Assembly (NCBI GenBank): GCA_031963445.1
Contig: JASSUH010000001.1
Location: forward strand, 2,046,001 to 2,110,000
Reading direction: 5' to 3'
DNA from: JASSUD01 sp031963445
GTDB taxonomy: Bacteria; Pseudomonadota; Gammaproteobacteria; Burkholderiales; Burkholderiaceae
Length of the DNA stretch: 64,000 nt
The notes beneath the pieces are model-generated. The model was not told the origin of the DNA. It saw only the letters and a program-made list of their open reading frames with translations, and made no database searches. Within the stretch, counting starts at the first letter, position 1, and every line of letters starts with the position of its first letter. A program made the position numbers and the translations under genes. This document shows, piece after piece, positions 1 through 8,511 of the stretch.

Positions 1-569
1 TTTTCGGCTAGCTTAACTAGCATTTCAGCTTTTTTAGCTAGTGTTTCAGCTTGTTCAACTTGCTCAGCTTGTTTGAGTTGTTTAAGCTGTTCAAATTGTA
101 CTAGTGCTTGTTTAAATGCAGCGTCAGATTCATCTAAGGGGTCGTAACCTCTACCTTTTAATCCAGCCAATTCGTCTAACTCAGTTCGCCTAAATTGTTT
201 AACTAGTTCAATTAATTCAACTTTAGCTTGTTCAGCTTGTGGTTCATTTAGTTTAGCTAGTAGTTCATCTAAGTTAGCTAGACCATCTAGGTCAGATTGT
301 AGTTTGACTTGTTTATCTAGTTTAACTACTGGTCCAGCTAATGGTTTGGCGGCTAGTAGTCCAACTTGTTCAGATCTTTGCTTTAGTAATCTACGCGACA
401 CCAATGACTGCGAAGACGATGGCTTCGTCAATGTGCCTTCAAAAAATCCCAGTTTTACTACTGCTACCGGATCAGCTGGCATAGGCATAGATACCATCCT
501 AGCCACTCTAGTAAATCTATTATCAAAACTAAAGGGAAGACTTATATTCCTAAAGCATACGCGACTCAT
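1..569 (-). CDS. N-terminal part of a Lys/Glu/Leu-rich repetitive protein, cut by the window edge
   Basis: The minus-strand frame is open from a stop at 657-659 down to base 1, so the 3' end lies outside the window. I choose the ATG at 567-569 because AGAGGAAG lies 6-8 bases upstream of it. The visible ~190 residues begin MSRVCFRNISLP. After about residue 70 they become a charged, low-complexity, probably coiled-coil region rich in Leu, Lys, Glu and Gln (for example KQLKQAEQVEQAETLAKKAE). No family is recognised. The gene uses CTA and TTA for leucine very heavily and contains unusually many CTAG tetramers. It lies downstream of, and in the same direction as, the 939-residue gene at 1031-3850, but the 460-base gap holds a terminator-like hairpin, so co-transcription is doubtful. 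Confidence 0.6.
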   Translation of the reverse strand, partial: MSRVCFRNISLPFSFDNRFTRVARMVSMPMPADPVAVVKLGFFEGTLTKPSSSQSLVSRRLLKQRSEQVGLLAAKPLAGPVVKLDKQVKLQSDLDGLANLDELLAKLNEPQAEQAKVELIELVKQFRRTELDELAGLKGRGYDPLDESDAAFKQALVQFEQLKQLKQAEQVEQAETLAKKAEMLVKLAE

Positions 570-853
570 AAGTTCGTCTTCCTCTGTATAACTTCTTTTA
601 TAAGAAAAATCTGTAGAAAATCCAACCCTCGAAAACCTACAAAAACTCTTAATATACTATAAGTTATTCGCCTGATATATCTACACTCATGCCGACGGTA
701 AGCCTGCCCCTGGGATGCCGCAGACTAATAATTGGCACTTTGGGAGAAGGGGGCATTCTGATTTGACAACGGCCGCTCGCCACCATTGGCGCTGGACACC
801 TTCGCAGATAAGGGCGCCAGAGAAAAAGCCATCACAGTTTTTGCTAGAAAAAT

Positions 854-883
854 GCTGATTGGAATACTTTCATTCCAATCAGC
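854..883. other. Stem-loop, 12-bp perfect stem
   Basis: GCTGATTGGAAT at 854-865 and ATTCCAATCAGC at 872-883 form a perfect 12-bp stem with a 6-base loop. No T-run follows on either strand, so it is not a classical terminator. Its role is unknown. The rest of 570-1030 shows no gene. Confidence 0.6.
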
Positions 884-939
884 AGTCGAGGGGAAATAGA
901 GGGTAAAGGCAGAAAGTGCAAGGATCTTTTCGGGTCTAA

Positions 940-963
940 TTCCCCGCCGCTTGCGGCAGGGAA
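940..963 (-). terminator. Hairpin downstream of the 939-residue gene
   Basis: Read on the minus strand, TTCCC-T-GCCGC pairs with GCGGC-G-GGGAA across a 2-base loop: 11 pairs including one T-G wobble. It lies 68-91 bases beyond the stop codon of the 1031-3850 gene. There is no T-run after it, so intrinsic termination is only likely, not certain. Confidence 0.45.
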
Positions 964-1030
964 GTTCATTTTTGTAAAAATTTTTCTTATTTTCGAATCT
1001 AAAAACAATGGCTAGAGATTTAGTGGCTAA

Positions 1031-3850
1031 TTAGGCAACTGCCAGTTTCGGAAACTTTTGTTGAGTTTTTTCTATTTTGGATGCCACGCTCGAATTAGGC
1101 TTGGCTTTAGACTTAACTTCCGTATCTAAAGTATCTAAAGCTAAGATTCGCTCATTGTCTTCCCACACTACCGAAACTCGGTAGCTATCCTTACCAGGGT
1201 ACGCATAGTCAGCAAAAATCCTTCTATTAGGATCGCTGTAAAAATATTGATTTATTACGGCTCTTTTTTCGCTGATTTTTCCGTTACGCTCAGTATGAAA
1301 ACGTTCTACTGGAACTGGTTCTTTACGATCTTGCGTATTTCTGAGATCTCTCTTATGAAAATGACGGCTGTTTATCACAAACACATCGTATTCTGCTTCG
1401 CTTTCTTCCTCGCTTTCATCCCCAGGCTTTTGGTTTTTTTTATGACCCTCAGTCAGCTGATCTATATGACTCTTATTCAAATCTTCAAAGCCTTTCGCAC
1501 TCTTTGAACCGTCATAATCGATAGCGAAAGAAAATCGGGGAAGAAACGGTACCAGAGCTTCTTTACAGTTTTCTTGCCCCTGTTTTCCTCCAACGCAAGG
1601 CGCGTTAGTCGAGGCACAATATTCTTCAGTCACCTCCTTTAAGCTCCGTATTTCTTCTCCTCTTATACGATACCTACCTACTTGTTTGGTGCCAACTAAA
1701 ACTGGTTCGCTATGCTTACGGTACGTTGGAGGAATGAGCCCTCCCTCGTCATTCAGCGTGAAAAAGTATTTATTACCTCCGCGTTCACCTTTATTCATGC
1801 TGTACGCTATTAAATAGCTTACTTTTCGATTTTCGTCCTCTCCTTCTACACACTTAATCGATGCAATATTGCTCACGCTTCGATCATTTGTCCATTGCAG
1901 ACGCCGAAAGAAGCGCAGGCGACTATCTTGAATTTCTATCTTTTGTGGATTCTCTTGCAGATTATTTTTCGCATCAGCTCTCTTTGCTTTCTGCTTTGCC
2001 ATCACCACTTTCTTGCCATGTTGAATTAAGAGGTTGGAAGTGGCTGGGGTAAAAATAGGGATTGATAACAATAGTGCTTTAAATTTAACAATCGAATCTT
2101 CTAGTGATGCTTCAGCAATACTCTGCGTTTCAATCCAATTATTTAAAGTCTGCCTTGAGTACTCTTCTTGTATCGGCATAGTCCAAGAAAAATTTTCATC
2201 AGCTGGCAAAGTAACGCTTTTAAAAACCCCCTGGTTCACCTTTAAAGATCTGTTCTGTATTTTTCTATCCAAAGAAAACCGACTTAAAGAGTCGAATATT
2301 TCTTTCCACGCGCCCTCTTTTAAGCGGGAATTTAAAAGCAAGTTAAGCCGACGTTCAAATATCCCCCAACGGGCTAAACTCTTCTCAGGAAAATCGAGGC
2401 GCTCGAGATATTTTTCCAAATCTTTAGCTTCAACCTCGCCCGCTACCCGCTCAGTTATGATTCGATCGAGCTTACGCAGACTGCGATACCAAGAGCTTGT
2501 TTGCTGAGTGCCCCATGTTTCTGCTAAATCGTCGACAAATTCCTTATCGTCTTTTTTTTCAGAAGTCGATTTTTTATTGCGCTCAGAAGCAGTAGACTGA
2601 GTTGCTGATGCTTTATCAGCTTTTGAGATATTGAGTTCTTCGATTTGTTTAGCTAAATCTTCGTTTACTGTTTTCTCTGCATCGTTTGCTCGATCACCTC
2701 TATTTTCTTTAAATAGTTTATCTCGTGTTTGAGCATAAATTTTAATTAAAGCTTGGCACGCGTAAGCAGCGCGATAGGCCAAGTAAGTATTATTCTCTTC
2801 TTTTAGATCTTTAAAATAATCAAACAAACGCTGTAATGTTCGATCAAATTTTTCACTATTAAGAGGTTGCTTAATTATTTGAACAGCTATTTCAGCTATT
2901 ACTTGGGAGGCTGAGATATTTAATTGCTCTTGACATATTTCTTCGTATTTATTGATATTGTTTAGCAAACTTCTCAAAGCGCGTAAAATTTTTATCAAAT
3001 TATCTTTTTCTAGACTAATAAAACCGGCGTTCTTCGTTATTAATCTTAGATTATTCAATGAAGCAAGTGCGGCAAGCCCTTCTTTTTCATTAGCAACCTT
3101 TAGCTCCGCATACTGCTTAACTCCATCAACGATATGATCCAGCATGCCCTGGATTTTATTTCGTACTGCTTGCCTTAATTCTTTCTGCATAAAAGGCTCT
3201 AACTGCATAACCTCAGTAATGACATTAGCGCTGAAGAACTGATTGCTAAGAAAAGAACTGACCATTTTGGCCGCCAAATGCCAGCGAATTTCTATTCTTT
3301 CTAATTTAGCGTCACCATTCGTTAAGTTAGACGAAGATAAATCTGATAGAGCAGACGAATCATTCAAACGTTCTACCAAGCTGGAAACATCATCAATTCG
3401 AGAGAAAACTGACGCAAGTTTTTCAGCAGTAAAAGTTACGGTACTCTTCTTAACGACAGTGCTTTTTGCTTTACCAGATTGACCATTGTTAAAAGCAATA
3501 CACTCCACAGTAGATGTACTTAGGCTAGTGGCACTGGCGATAACTTTAGCGTTAGGTTTGTCTGCCTGCTTCGTAGCACTTTTAGCATTCAATTCCAGCT
3601 TTTCCACTTTTTCTATTAACGCTAACTCCTCCTCTGCACTCACTCGAGCAATGCTTGAATGAGTAGCTTGATCCTCTAAAGCCTTAGCCTCGCCATCTTT
3701 TTCAGCAGCAGGATGAATTAAGAGAGAGTCAGAATTTCGTATTTTTGTATCTGTTTTCTTTTGTAGTGTTTGATCTATGTCATAACTATCGGAAGTGGAA
3801 ACAGAGCGTCCTAACTTGGAAGAAGTTGAAGATTGAATATGACCGAGCAT
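1031..3850 (-). CDS. Large protein with a deaminase-like C-terminal motif set (toxin or effector candidate)
   Basis: A 939-residue protein with no signal peptide or membrane segment. Residues 1-120 are Ser/Thr/Lys-rich and look disordered. Residues 150-560 are mostly helical and charged. The C-terminal third carries KHSEP (His713, Glu715), then TEEYCASTNAPC with Pro751-Cys752, a Gly-rich stretch and Cys762, followed by a hydrophobic strand and a DYDG. An HxE plus PC...C arrangement preceded by a 'TE' motif is typical of zinc-dependent nucleic-acid deaminases of polymorphic toxins (for example the BURPS668_1122 group). I infer a deaminase fold from these motifs only; the spacing between the Cys residues is longer than usual. 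Residues 800-815 are acidic (GDESEEESEAEYD). An unrelated scaffold with fortuitous motifs remains possible. Confidence 0.5.
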   Translation of the reverse strand: MLGHIQSSTSSKLGRSVSTSDSYDIDQTLQKKTDTKIRNSDSLLIHPAAEKDGEAKALEDQATHSSIARVSAEEELALIEKVEKLELNAKSATKQADKPNAKVIASATSLSTSTVECIAFNNGQSGKAKSTVVKKSTVTFTAEKLASVFSRIDDVSSLVERLNDSSALSDLSSSNLTNGDAKLERIEIRWHLAAKMVSSFLSNQFFSANVITEVMQLEPFMQKELRQAVRNKIQGMLDHIVDGVKQYAELKVANEKEGLAALASLNNLRLITKNAGFISLEKDNLIKILRALRSLLNNINKYEEICQEQLNISASQVIAEIAVQIIKQPLNSEKFDRTLQRLFDYFKDLKEENNTYLAYRAAYACQALIKIYAQTRDKLFKENRGDRANDAEKTVNEDLAKQIEELNISKADKASATQSTASERNKKSTSEKKDDKEFVDDLAETWGTQQTSSWYRSLRKLDRIITERVAGEVEAKDLEKYLERLDFPEKSLARWGIFERRLNLLLNSRLKEGAWKEIFDSLSRFSLDRKIQNRSLKVNQGVFKSVTLPADENFSWTMPIQEEYSRQTLNNWIETQSIAEASLEDSIVKFKALLLSIPIFTPATSNLLIQHGKKVVMAKQKAKRADAKNNLQENPQKIEIQDSRLRFFRRLQWTNDRSVSNIASIKCVEGEDENRKVSYLIAYSMNKGERGGNKYFFTLNDEGGLIPPTYRKHSEPVLVGTKQVGRYRIRGEEIRSLKEVTEEYCASTNAPCVGGKQGQENCKEALVPFLPRFSFAIDYDGSKSAKGFEDLNKSHIDQLTEGHKKNQKPGDESEEESEAEYDVFVINSRHFHKRDLRNTQDRKEPVPVERFHTERNGKISEKRAVINQYFYSDPNRRIFADYAYPGKDSYRVSVVWEDNERILALDTLDTEVKSKAKPNSSVASKIEKTQQKFPKLAVA

Positions 3851-3987
3851 CGTTTTTTTCCTTTTTTTACGAAGCCAGATTAGATACAGAAATAGCAGAG
3901 TTTTTGCTATTCAGTTTTTTACTGATATTTAAAAGACAAGAGAAGTAATAAATAGTCGCTTCTGAATAATCCTGTAAATCCCGCGCT

Positions 3988-4121
3988 ATGAAAACGAATC
4001 ATTTCTCAAAAGCTCAAAGATAAGAACAAACTCTATGCCTTGCATGCCCCAGAAGTAAAATGCATCGCCAAGAGCAAAGCATGAAAACTTTAGGAATTCG
4101 GTGTGAAAGTGCAAATTGCCC
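3988..4121 (+). pseudogene. Fragment of an IS5-type transposase
   Basis: In one frame the DNA reads KRIISQKLKDKNKLYALHAP followed by EVKCIAKSKA, then stops interrupt the frame, and it resumes as EFGVKVQIAP. This matches the middle of the transposase at 49242-50569 (KRILSPQ, DKNKLYALHAPEVECIAKGKA, EFGVKVSI). Only about 45 codons survive, with at least two stop codons and no terminal repeats recognised. It is a relic of a related insertion element. The rest of 3851-4296 holds no gene; an AT-rich stretch with two copies of a short CCCTAAA motif and the repeat at 4234-4292 are the only other features noticed. Confidence 0.75.
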
Positions 4122-4233
4122 CGGTAATCTCCCTCCCAAAATGTTTTACTACCCTACTCTTTTAGGGAAAAATAGGATATTTATCACACCCTAAAGCGCC
4201 CTAAATGTATGTGCCAGCAGACTAATTCGGAAA

Positions 4234-4292
4234 CTTAAGGGCGTGGTCTTTCTTTACTGCTTATCCCTACTTTAGCAATCATCAATCTTCTT
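4234..4292 (+). repeat. Copy 1 of a ~60-bp interspersed repeat
   Basis: Sequence from CTTAAGG through TTTCTTTACT, TCCCTA, TTTAGCAATCATC matches 52506-52567 at most positions. It lies immediately upstream of the TetR-type gene. A weaker third similarity occurs near 52617-52655. The function is unknown; it could be a degraded mobile-element end. Confidence 0.5.
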
Positions 4293-4296
4293 TAGA

Positions 4297-4923
4297 ATGA
4301 AAAAAACAGATAAAACGGTTGGCTCTCGCAAGGAAGCATTGACCAGCTTAGCGGTAGACATGATGCAGACACGTGGCTTTTCAGCATTGGGCTTGCGAGA
4401 ACTAGCGCAGGCCGCCTGCATACAAGCAGCAAGTCTTTACAGCCATTTCGATTCGAAGAATGCAGTCGCCCTCCAAGCGATGGCTTGGTATTCCCAGCGG
4501 GAACGAGAAGATCTGGCAGAAATCGATCAGGCACCTGCAGGAAATGTTCGCCTTCACCGCTACGTTCAGATGTTTAGTAATACATTGAAAGACGAACGCC
4601 GCCTCTGCCTCGGGCTAATGTTGGCGGTCGAGCGCCACTCACTACCCGAAGAGGTAATGCAAGAAATTCGCCTATTTGTCACGCAGAACATGGACTGGTT
4701 GGCCACCGCATGGGACCTTGGGCGATCCGATAAGAGCATTGTGTCAACGCTTACCGGTGCCGCTGCCGCACCGATTATCTTCGGATCGGCAGAAGGCATC
4801 ATGGCGTTCTCACTGCTACAAGATGACCCTCCTGCAATATTCGAAGAACATCTCTTGCGCTTGCTTGGCGCACTCGGCGTGCAATCAGAGAAAGGAATGT
4901 CGAAAAGGCGTAAACGCAGCTGA
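4297..4923 (+). CDS. TetR/AcrR-family transcriptional regulator
   Basis: 208 residues, the usual TetR length. Residues 10-65 form the DNA-binding domain: the helix-turn-helix runs through TRGFSALGLRELAQAA and ASLYSHFDSKNAVALQAM, with the family's conserved Tyr-Ser-His-Phe and Lys. The rest is the helical ligand-binding and dimer domain. The next gene in the same direction is a small cupin, and a perfect 6-2-6 palindrome (4955-4968) lies between the two, a likely operator for this repressor. The ligand is unknown. No clear ribosome binding site precedes the ATG at 4297, so the start is chosen by homology to family N-termini. Confidence 0.88.
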   Translation: MKKTDKTVGSRKEALTSLAVDMMQTRGFSALGLRELAQAACIQAASLYSHFDSKNAVALQAMAWYSQREREDLAEIDQAPAGNVRLHRYVQMFSNTLKDERRLCLGLMLAVERHSLPEEVMQEIRLFVTQNMDWLATAWDLGRSDKSIVSTLTGAAAAPIIFGSAEGIMAFSLLQDDPPAIFEEHLLRLLGALGVQSEKGMSKRRKRS

Positions 4924-4954
4924 TTACTTGACATGATTTGAAACTCAAGGCAAC

Positions 4955-4968
4955 CTAACGTTCGTTAG
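4955..4968. promoter_or_regulatory. Palindromic operator candidate
   Basis: CTAACGTTCGTTAG is a perfect 6-bp dyad with a 2-base centre, 27 bases upstream of the cupin start codon and 32 bases after the TetR stop. Its position and symmetry fit a TetR-family binding site controlling the cupin gene. Binding is inferred. Confidence 0.5.
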
Positions 4969-4994
4969 ATTTTTATTAACGTTGAGGAAAAATC

Positions 4995-5309
4995 ATGATT
5001 TTAGAAAGAGAAATTGCGCGGCAATGGAATGAAACAGATATCGACGGGATGCTTGTTTCAAATGTGTGGGATGAAAATGGTGATGGAAGTTATTTTGTGC
5101 GCTTCAAGGCCGGTGGACGTTTTCCGTTGCACGATCACAATGGATGGGAACAAATCTTGATGATCGAAGGAATCGTAAAATTCGGCGAAGTGGAATTGCA
5201 TGCTGGTGATTGCCTGCTGCTAGGCAAAGGTGAGCAGCATGCGGCTCTAGCGCTGACCGATGCGATGTTCTTTGTCGCTCATCGTGGTGGCATTGAGATA
5301 ATCAATTAA
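4995..5309 (+). CDS. Small cupin-domain protein
   Basis: 104 residues forming a single cupin barrel. The first cupin motif is visible as PLHDHNGWEQILMIEG, giving His46, His48 and Glu52 as metal ligands; the second motif is HAGDCLLLGKGEQHA with His81 as the fourth ligand. GAGGA precedes the ATG with good spacing. Such small ChrR-like cupins act as metal-binding sensors or small enzymes (dioxygenases, isomerases); the substrate cannot be read from the sequence. It follows the TetR gene and is probably its regulatory target through the palindrome at 4955-4968. Confidence 0.85.
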   Translation: MILEREIARQWNETDIDGMLVSNVWDENGDGSYFVRFKAGGRFPLHDHNGWEQILMIEGIVKFGEVELHAGDCLLLGKGEQHAALALTDAMFFVAHRGGIEIIN

Positions 5310-5770
5310 AGATCGTCGACTGTGGCCGTTAGAAGGTCATTGGATGAAATTCAATCATAGATGACGACTTTCGGCTGCGGATTCAACCGGTGGGTGCAAC
5401 ACGCGTCCCCGCGACTTCTTTATTTTCACGCTATAAAAACGCTATTACTGCCAAGAGAAATTTTGCGCTGATTTTGCGTGAATATAGGGAGGAGCTGAAA
5501 AAAACGTTTTCAAATGCAGATAGAGAAGCCGCTTTCACCCGAAGCTATACAGCAGGAAGTGCTTTCGCCTATAAAGCTACACCCTTAAAATAAAAATAAG
5601 AGCTATTAGCCTTTATTCAATTGAGGAATTTTTTCTCTCAGTGTGCGATGTTTTCCTCTGCATTAACCTTATTATCCAAGCAATACTTCAGCAGGAAGGC
5701 GCAATCCACCCATGTAGGAGAACAGCATATGGAAGTAAAATAAAACGCGGAAATTAAACAACATAGCGGC
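5310..5770. other. Intergenic, no supported gene
   Basis: About 460 bases. A GTG-initiated 67-codon frame at 5390-5593 ends in a Lys-rich stretch but lacks a ribosome binding site, a recognised family or a conserved motif, so I do not call it. No RNA gene or strong hairpin was seen. Confidence 0.5.
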
Positions 5771-6235
5771 ATGCTCTTGTACTGGCTGAATATCACGTTG
5801 TTCGTCATTTTACTTGATCAATTAACTAAGTTCGTGATGGCCCGCAACGCAGGTGTTACGTATAGCATCACCCCGTTCCTCAACCTCACGTGGACCATGA
5901 GCCCCAGCGCAGTGGCTGACTTTTTGTTTTCAGTCAGTAACTCACCGTTTCGGGCGTTAACTAGATTGAGCATCGCGGTAGCGCTCTTTGCGACCTATCT
6001 GTTAGCTCGATACCGCAGCCAAAAACTGTTCTGCGTAGCCCTCTCACTGATTCTAGGTGGTGTGCTTAGTAATGCGATTGAGTGTCGGTTATACATCCAA
6101 GTCTCCCACTTTATAGATTTTCACCTGCAAGGTTGGCACTTTCCGCCTTTTAATATCGCTGACACAGCGATTACCTGCGGAGCTTTTTTATTGATCTTCT
6201 ATGGGTTACAGCGCGTACGTGCTGCTCGCAGCTAA
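5771..6235 (+). CDS. LspA-like membrane protein (signal peptidase II family) lacking one catalytic Asp
   Basis: 154 residues with four hydrophobic segments, the length and topology of prolipoprotein signal peptidase II, which cleaves lipoprotein signal peptides. Conserved family features: DQLTK at residues 16-20, NAGVTYS at 26-32 (usually NxGaaFS), and PFNIADTAI with Asp131. However, the GNxxDR motif reads SNAIEC (101-105) and the VVDF motif reads VSHF, so the residue aligned with the first catalytic Asp is His113, exactly 18 residues before Asp131. It is therefore probably catalytically dead or altered. No Shine-Dalgarno sequence is seen before the ATG. It may be a mobile-element paralogue decaying after transfer. 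Confidence 0.8.
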   Translation: MLLYWLNITLFVILLDQLTKFVMARNAGVTYSITPFLNLTWTMSPSAVADFLFSVSNSPFRALTRLSIAVALFATYLLARYRSQKLFCVALSLILGGVLSNAIECRLYIQVSHFIDFHLQGWHFPPFNIADTAITCGAFLLIFYGLQRVRAARS

Positions 6236-6754
6236 GGAGTGCTGAAAACCCAAAAAGGTTTGGATTCGCCTAGCGGGTCAACTCTTTTAAGGACACTAGA
6301 TATTTCAGGGAATTAACTGACATTGAAAAAAATGAGCGCAGTTCGATTACATATTGCAGGGAAATTCGATCATTTTTAGAGCGCCAGCAAAAGAAAGAGC
6401 TGCATCGGTAGCCCCTTTTTTGTTTAACCTAACTCAGGTCATCTCAGCGTTCAATTATTGAGGCATAGGCATATATCGCACTGCTCAGCTAATGACACAA
6501 GCCACATAATTTTGCCATTTCATTAACGTTTTTTTATGCCAAATTTAAATTAAAAAAACTTTAAAAATTAAATGGTTATAAGAGTTCCAATGAGATTTGG
6601 TATGACAGGATAAGGTCAAGCCTGGATTAGACTAAGTAATAATTTCGATAAAATTCCTCTCCTGACAAGGCTTTACAGCCTAACGACTTCATCATAATCG
6701 TGGGCCGCGCCATCTTTAACGATAACGTCTTGTAGTCTTTGAAGGGAACCAACA
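6236..6754. other. Intergenic, no supported gene
   Basis: About 520 bases, AT-rich especially at 6530-6600. No gene or RNA was recognised. A promoter for the following membrane-anchored OB-fold gene is expected near its 3' end, but no convincing -35/-10 pair was found. Confidence 0.4.
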
Positions 6755-7240
6755 ATGAAGAAAGTTTTGAAATGGTTTGGTATTTTTGTTGCAGTATTAT
6801 TCGTGATTGGCGTAATTGCTAACAAGGACGAATCAGCCGCAGATAAGGCTACCACTGAAGCAAGTAATGCAGCACGAGTCGCGGAAGAACGAGCCACTCA
6901 AGCGCAAGCGTTGGCGGCTTTGCCGACCATAACATCGATCCAGTTAGCCGAGGATTATGAGGAAAACACCCTTGCTGCTGATCAGAAATACAAAGGCAAG
7001 CAGTTTAAAGTCACTGGTAGAGTAGCTGATATTAACACTGACCTGTTTGGCGACCCTTACATCATGATGGAGGGCACCAACATATTCATGCAGCCGCAAT
7101 TTGCATTCGACAAAGATGCTGGCGAACAGCTGGCGAAACTAAGAAAGGGGATGAAATTGACCCTTGCGTGCAGAGGCAAAGGGGACATTGCAAAAACTCC
7201 TGTGTCGGACAAATGCCAGATTTTACGTTCTTACTATTGA
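6755..7240 (+). CDS. Membrane-anchored OB-fold protein (tRNA_anti-like family)
   Basis: 161 residues. A single N-terminal hydrophobic segment (residues 7-22, WFGIFVAVLFVIGVIA) acts as an uncleaved anchor or signal. An Ala/Glu-rich helical linker follows (28-60). The C-terminal domain has the pattern of the tRNA_anti-like OB-fold: LAEDYEENTLAADQKYKGK, then FKVTGRVADI, and a final strand MKLTLACRGKG. The Leu-x-x-x-Tyr, Asn, Ala-Asp and Lys-Gly-Lys positions are family hallmarks. GAAGGGAA lies a suitable distance from the ATG. The cellular role of this family is unknown; ligand binding at the envelope is a guess. Confidence 0.75.
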   Translation: MKKVLKWFGIFVAVLFVIGVIANKDESAADKATTEASNAARVAEERATQAQALAALPTITSIQLAEDYEENTLAADQKYKGKQFKVTGRVADINTDLFGDPYIMMEGTNIFMQPQFAFDKDAGEQLAKLRKGMKLTLACRGKGDIAKTPVSDKCQILRSYY

Positions 7241-7690
7241 AGATTTTTCGGAAGAATATAACGCTTCCAGCAAAATCCTCTCTCGCCCATACCTTAAATG
7301 CTAATGACCTACGAAGAAATTTAGCGGGCTAAGTGGCGAAAAACCTATGCCACTGCCAAATGGCAGACCTGGAATTTGCATCATGCTTGTAAGACGCATG
7401 CACTTATAGAACAGTAATATTGTAAGAAACCCTTTTTGCGGCGATGCGTTTTAATTCCCTTATATTAAGTCTTAACAATCCCGTATCTTTGCGTAAAGAG
7501 TTAGATGTAACGGCTTTGCAGGCCGCTGTATTTTCTTTATTTTTCAAGGGTTTCCGCCATTTTCATTTTCGCCACTTAGCCAAATTAGCCATCGGAAAGC
7601 AGCATTAGGCGGTGGTATTAATAATGATGGCGAAAGTAATTTACCCTCCTTTCAGAGAAGATTGACAGAAGATTCCCAAGCGCCAGTAAT
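7241..7690. other. Intergenic, no supported gene
   Basis: 450 bases without a recognisable gene. GTGGCGAAAA near 7332 and TTTTCGCCAC near 7566 are short inverted copies about 230 bases apart; no element was recognised around them. Confidence 0.4.
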
Positions 7691-8210
7691 CGGCGCGCCG
7701 CACGGTGGCATGCAGTGGCTGCGGTACCTGACTCAGCGCTGTTGCACAACGCATCTGTCGATGACGCGACACCCGCATTCGCGCCGCTTACCGAAGGGCA
7801 AGCGATCGCCCATGATTATCGAGCACTGGGTTTGACACTCGGTCGCCATCCGCTCGCGCTGCTACGCGCTCGACTGCTGAAACAACGCTTGCTGCCCGCT
7901 ACAACGCTTGCCCGGTGTCGCAACGGACAGTATGTGCGCGCGGCGGTATCGTGACGACACGCCAGTGCCCGGGCACGGCCAAAGGCACAACGTTCCTCAC
8001 ACTCGAGGATGAAACGGGTCCAGTCAATGTCATCGTATGGCCCTCCCTGCTTGAGCGCCATCGCAACGCGGCGCTTAATGCAACGCTGCTTGCGGTATAT
8101 GGCGTATGGCAACGGTAAGGGGATTCATGCATCTTGTTGCCAAGCGGCGATTGGTTGATGTGTCTCATCTGCTCGGTACATTGAACACGACAAGCCGCGA
8201 TTTTCATTAA
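7691..8210 (+). pseudogene. dnaE2: 3' relict of dnaE2 (error-prone DNA polymerase III alpha homologue)
   Basis: Three frames read the C-terminus of DnaE2 in order. Frame 1 (7691 to about 7950): RRAARWHA..., LTEGQAIAHDYRALGLTLGR, HPLALLRARLLKQR, RNGQYVRA. Frame 2 (about 7948-8118): GIVTTRQCPGTAKGT, FLTLEDETGPVNVIVW, PSLLERHRN, AVYGVWQR. Frame 3 (8130-8210): HLVAKRRLVDVSHLLG, SRDFH, stop. Two frameshifts are needed and the first ~900 codons are gone. The segment is visibly more GC-rich than its surroundings, consistent with old chromosomal DNA. DnaE2 normally works with ImuA and ImuB in SOS mutagenesis; neither is present here. Confidence 0.88.
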
Positions 8211-8511
8211 TAAAAAGCACACCAAAGCGTTTAAGTGAAACGATTGTAAAGTCCGTGGGTAGCTCTAAAAGCAATTCCACAAAATCGGGACGTCAAGGGT
8301 GCGGCCATCATCCTACCGAAAAATTTGTTGTAGAGAGCTTATCGACTCAGTTTGCAATGATCGCGAATGCAGCTAGAAATTCTGCGATAAAACTCTATGC
8401 TTCGATTGAGGTGTGTTTTTTTATTGTCGTCATAAAGTAGGTAAAAGAATGGCTTAATCATCTATCGATGATGAAATAAACATTCCTATAATTTTGAATA
8501 AGGAGATAAAA

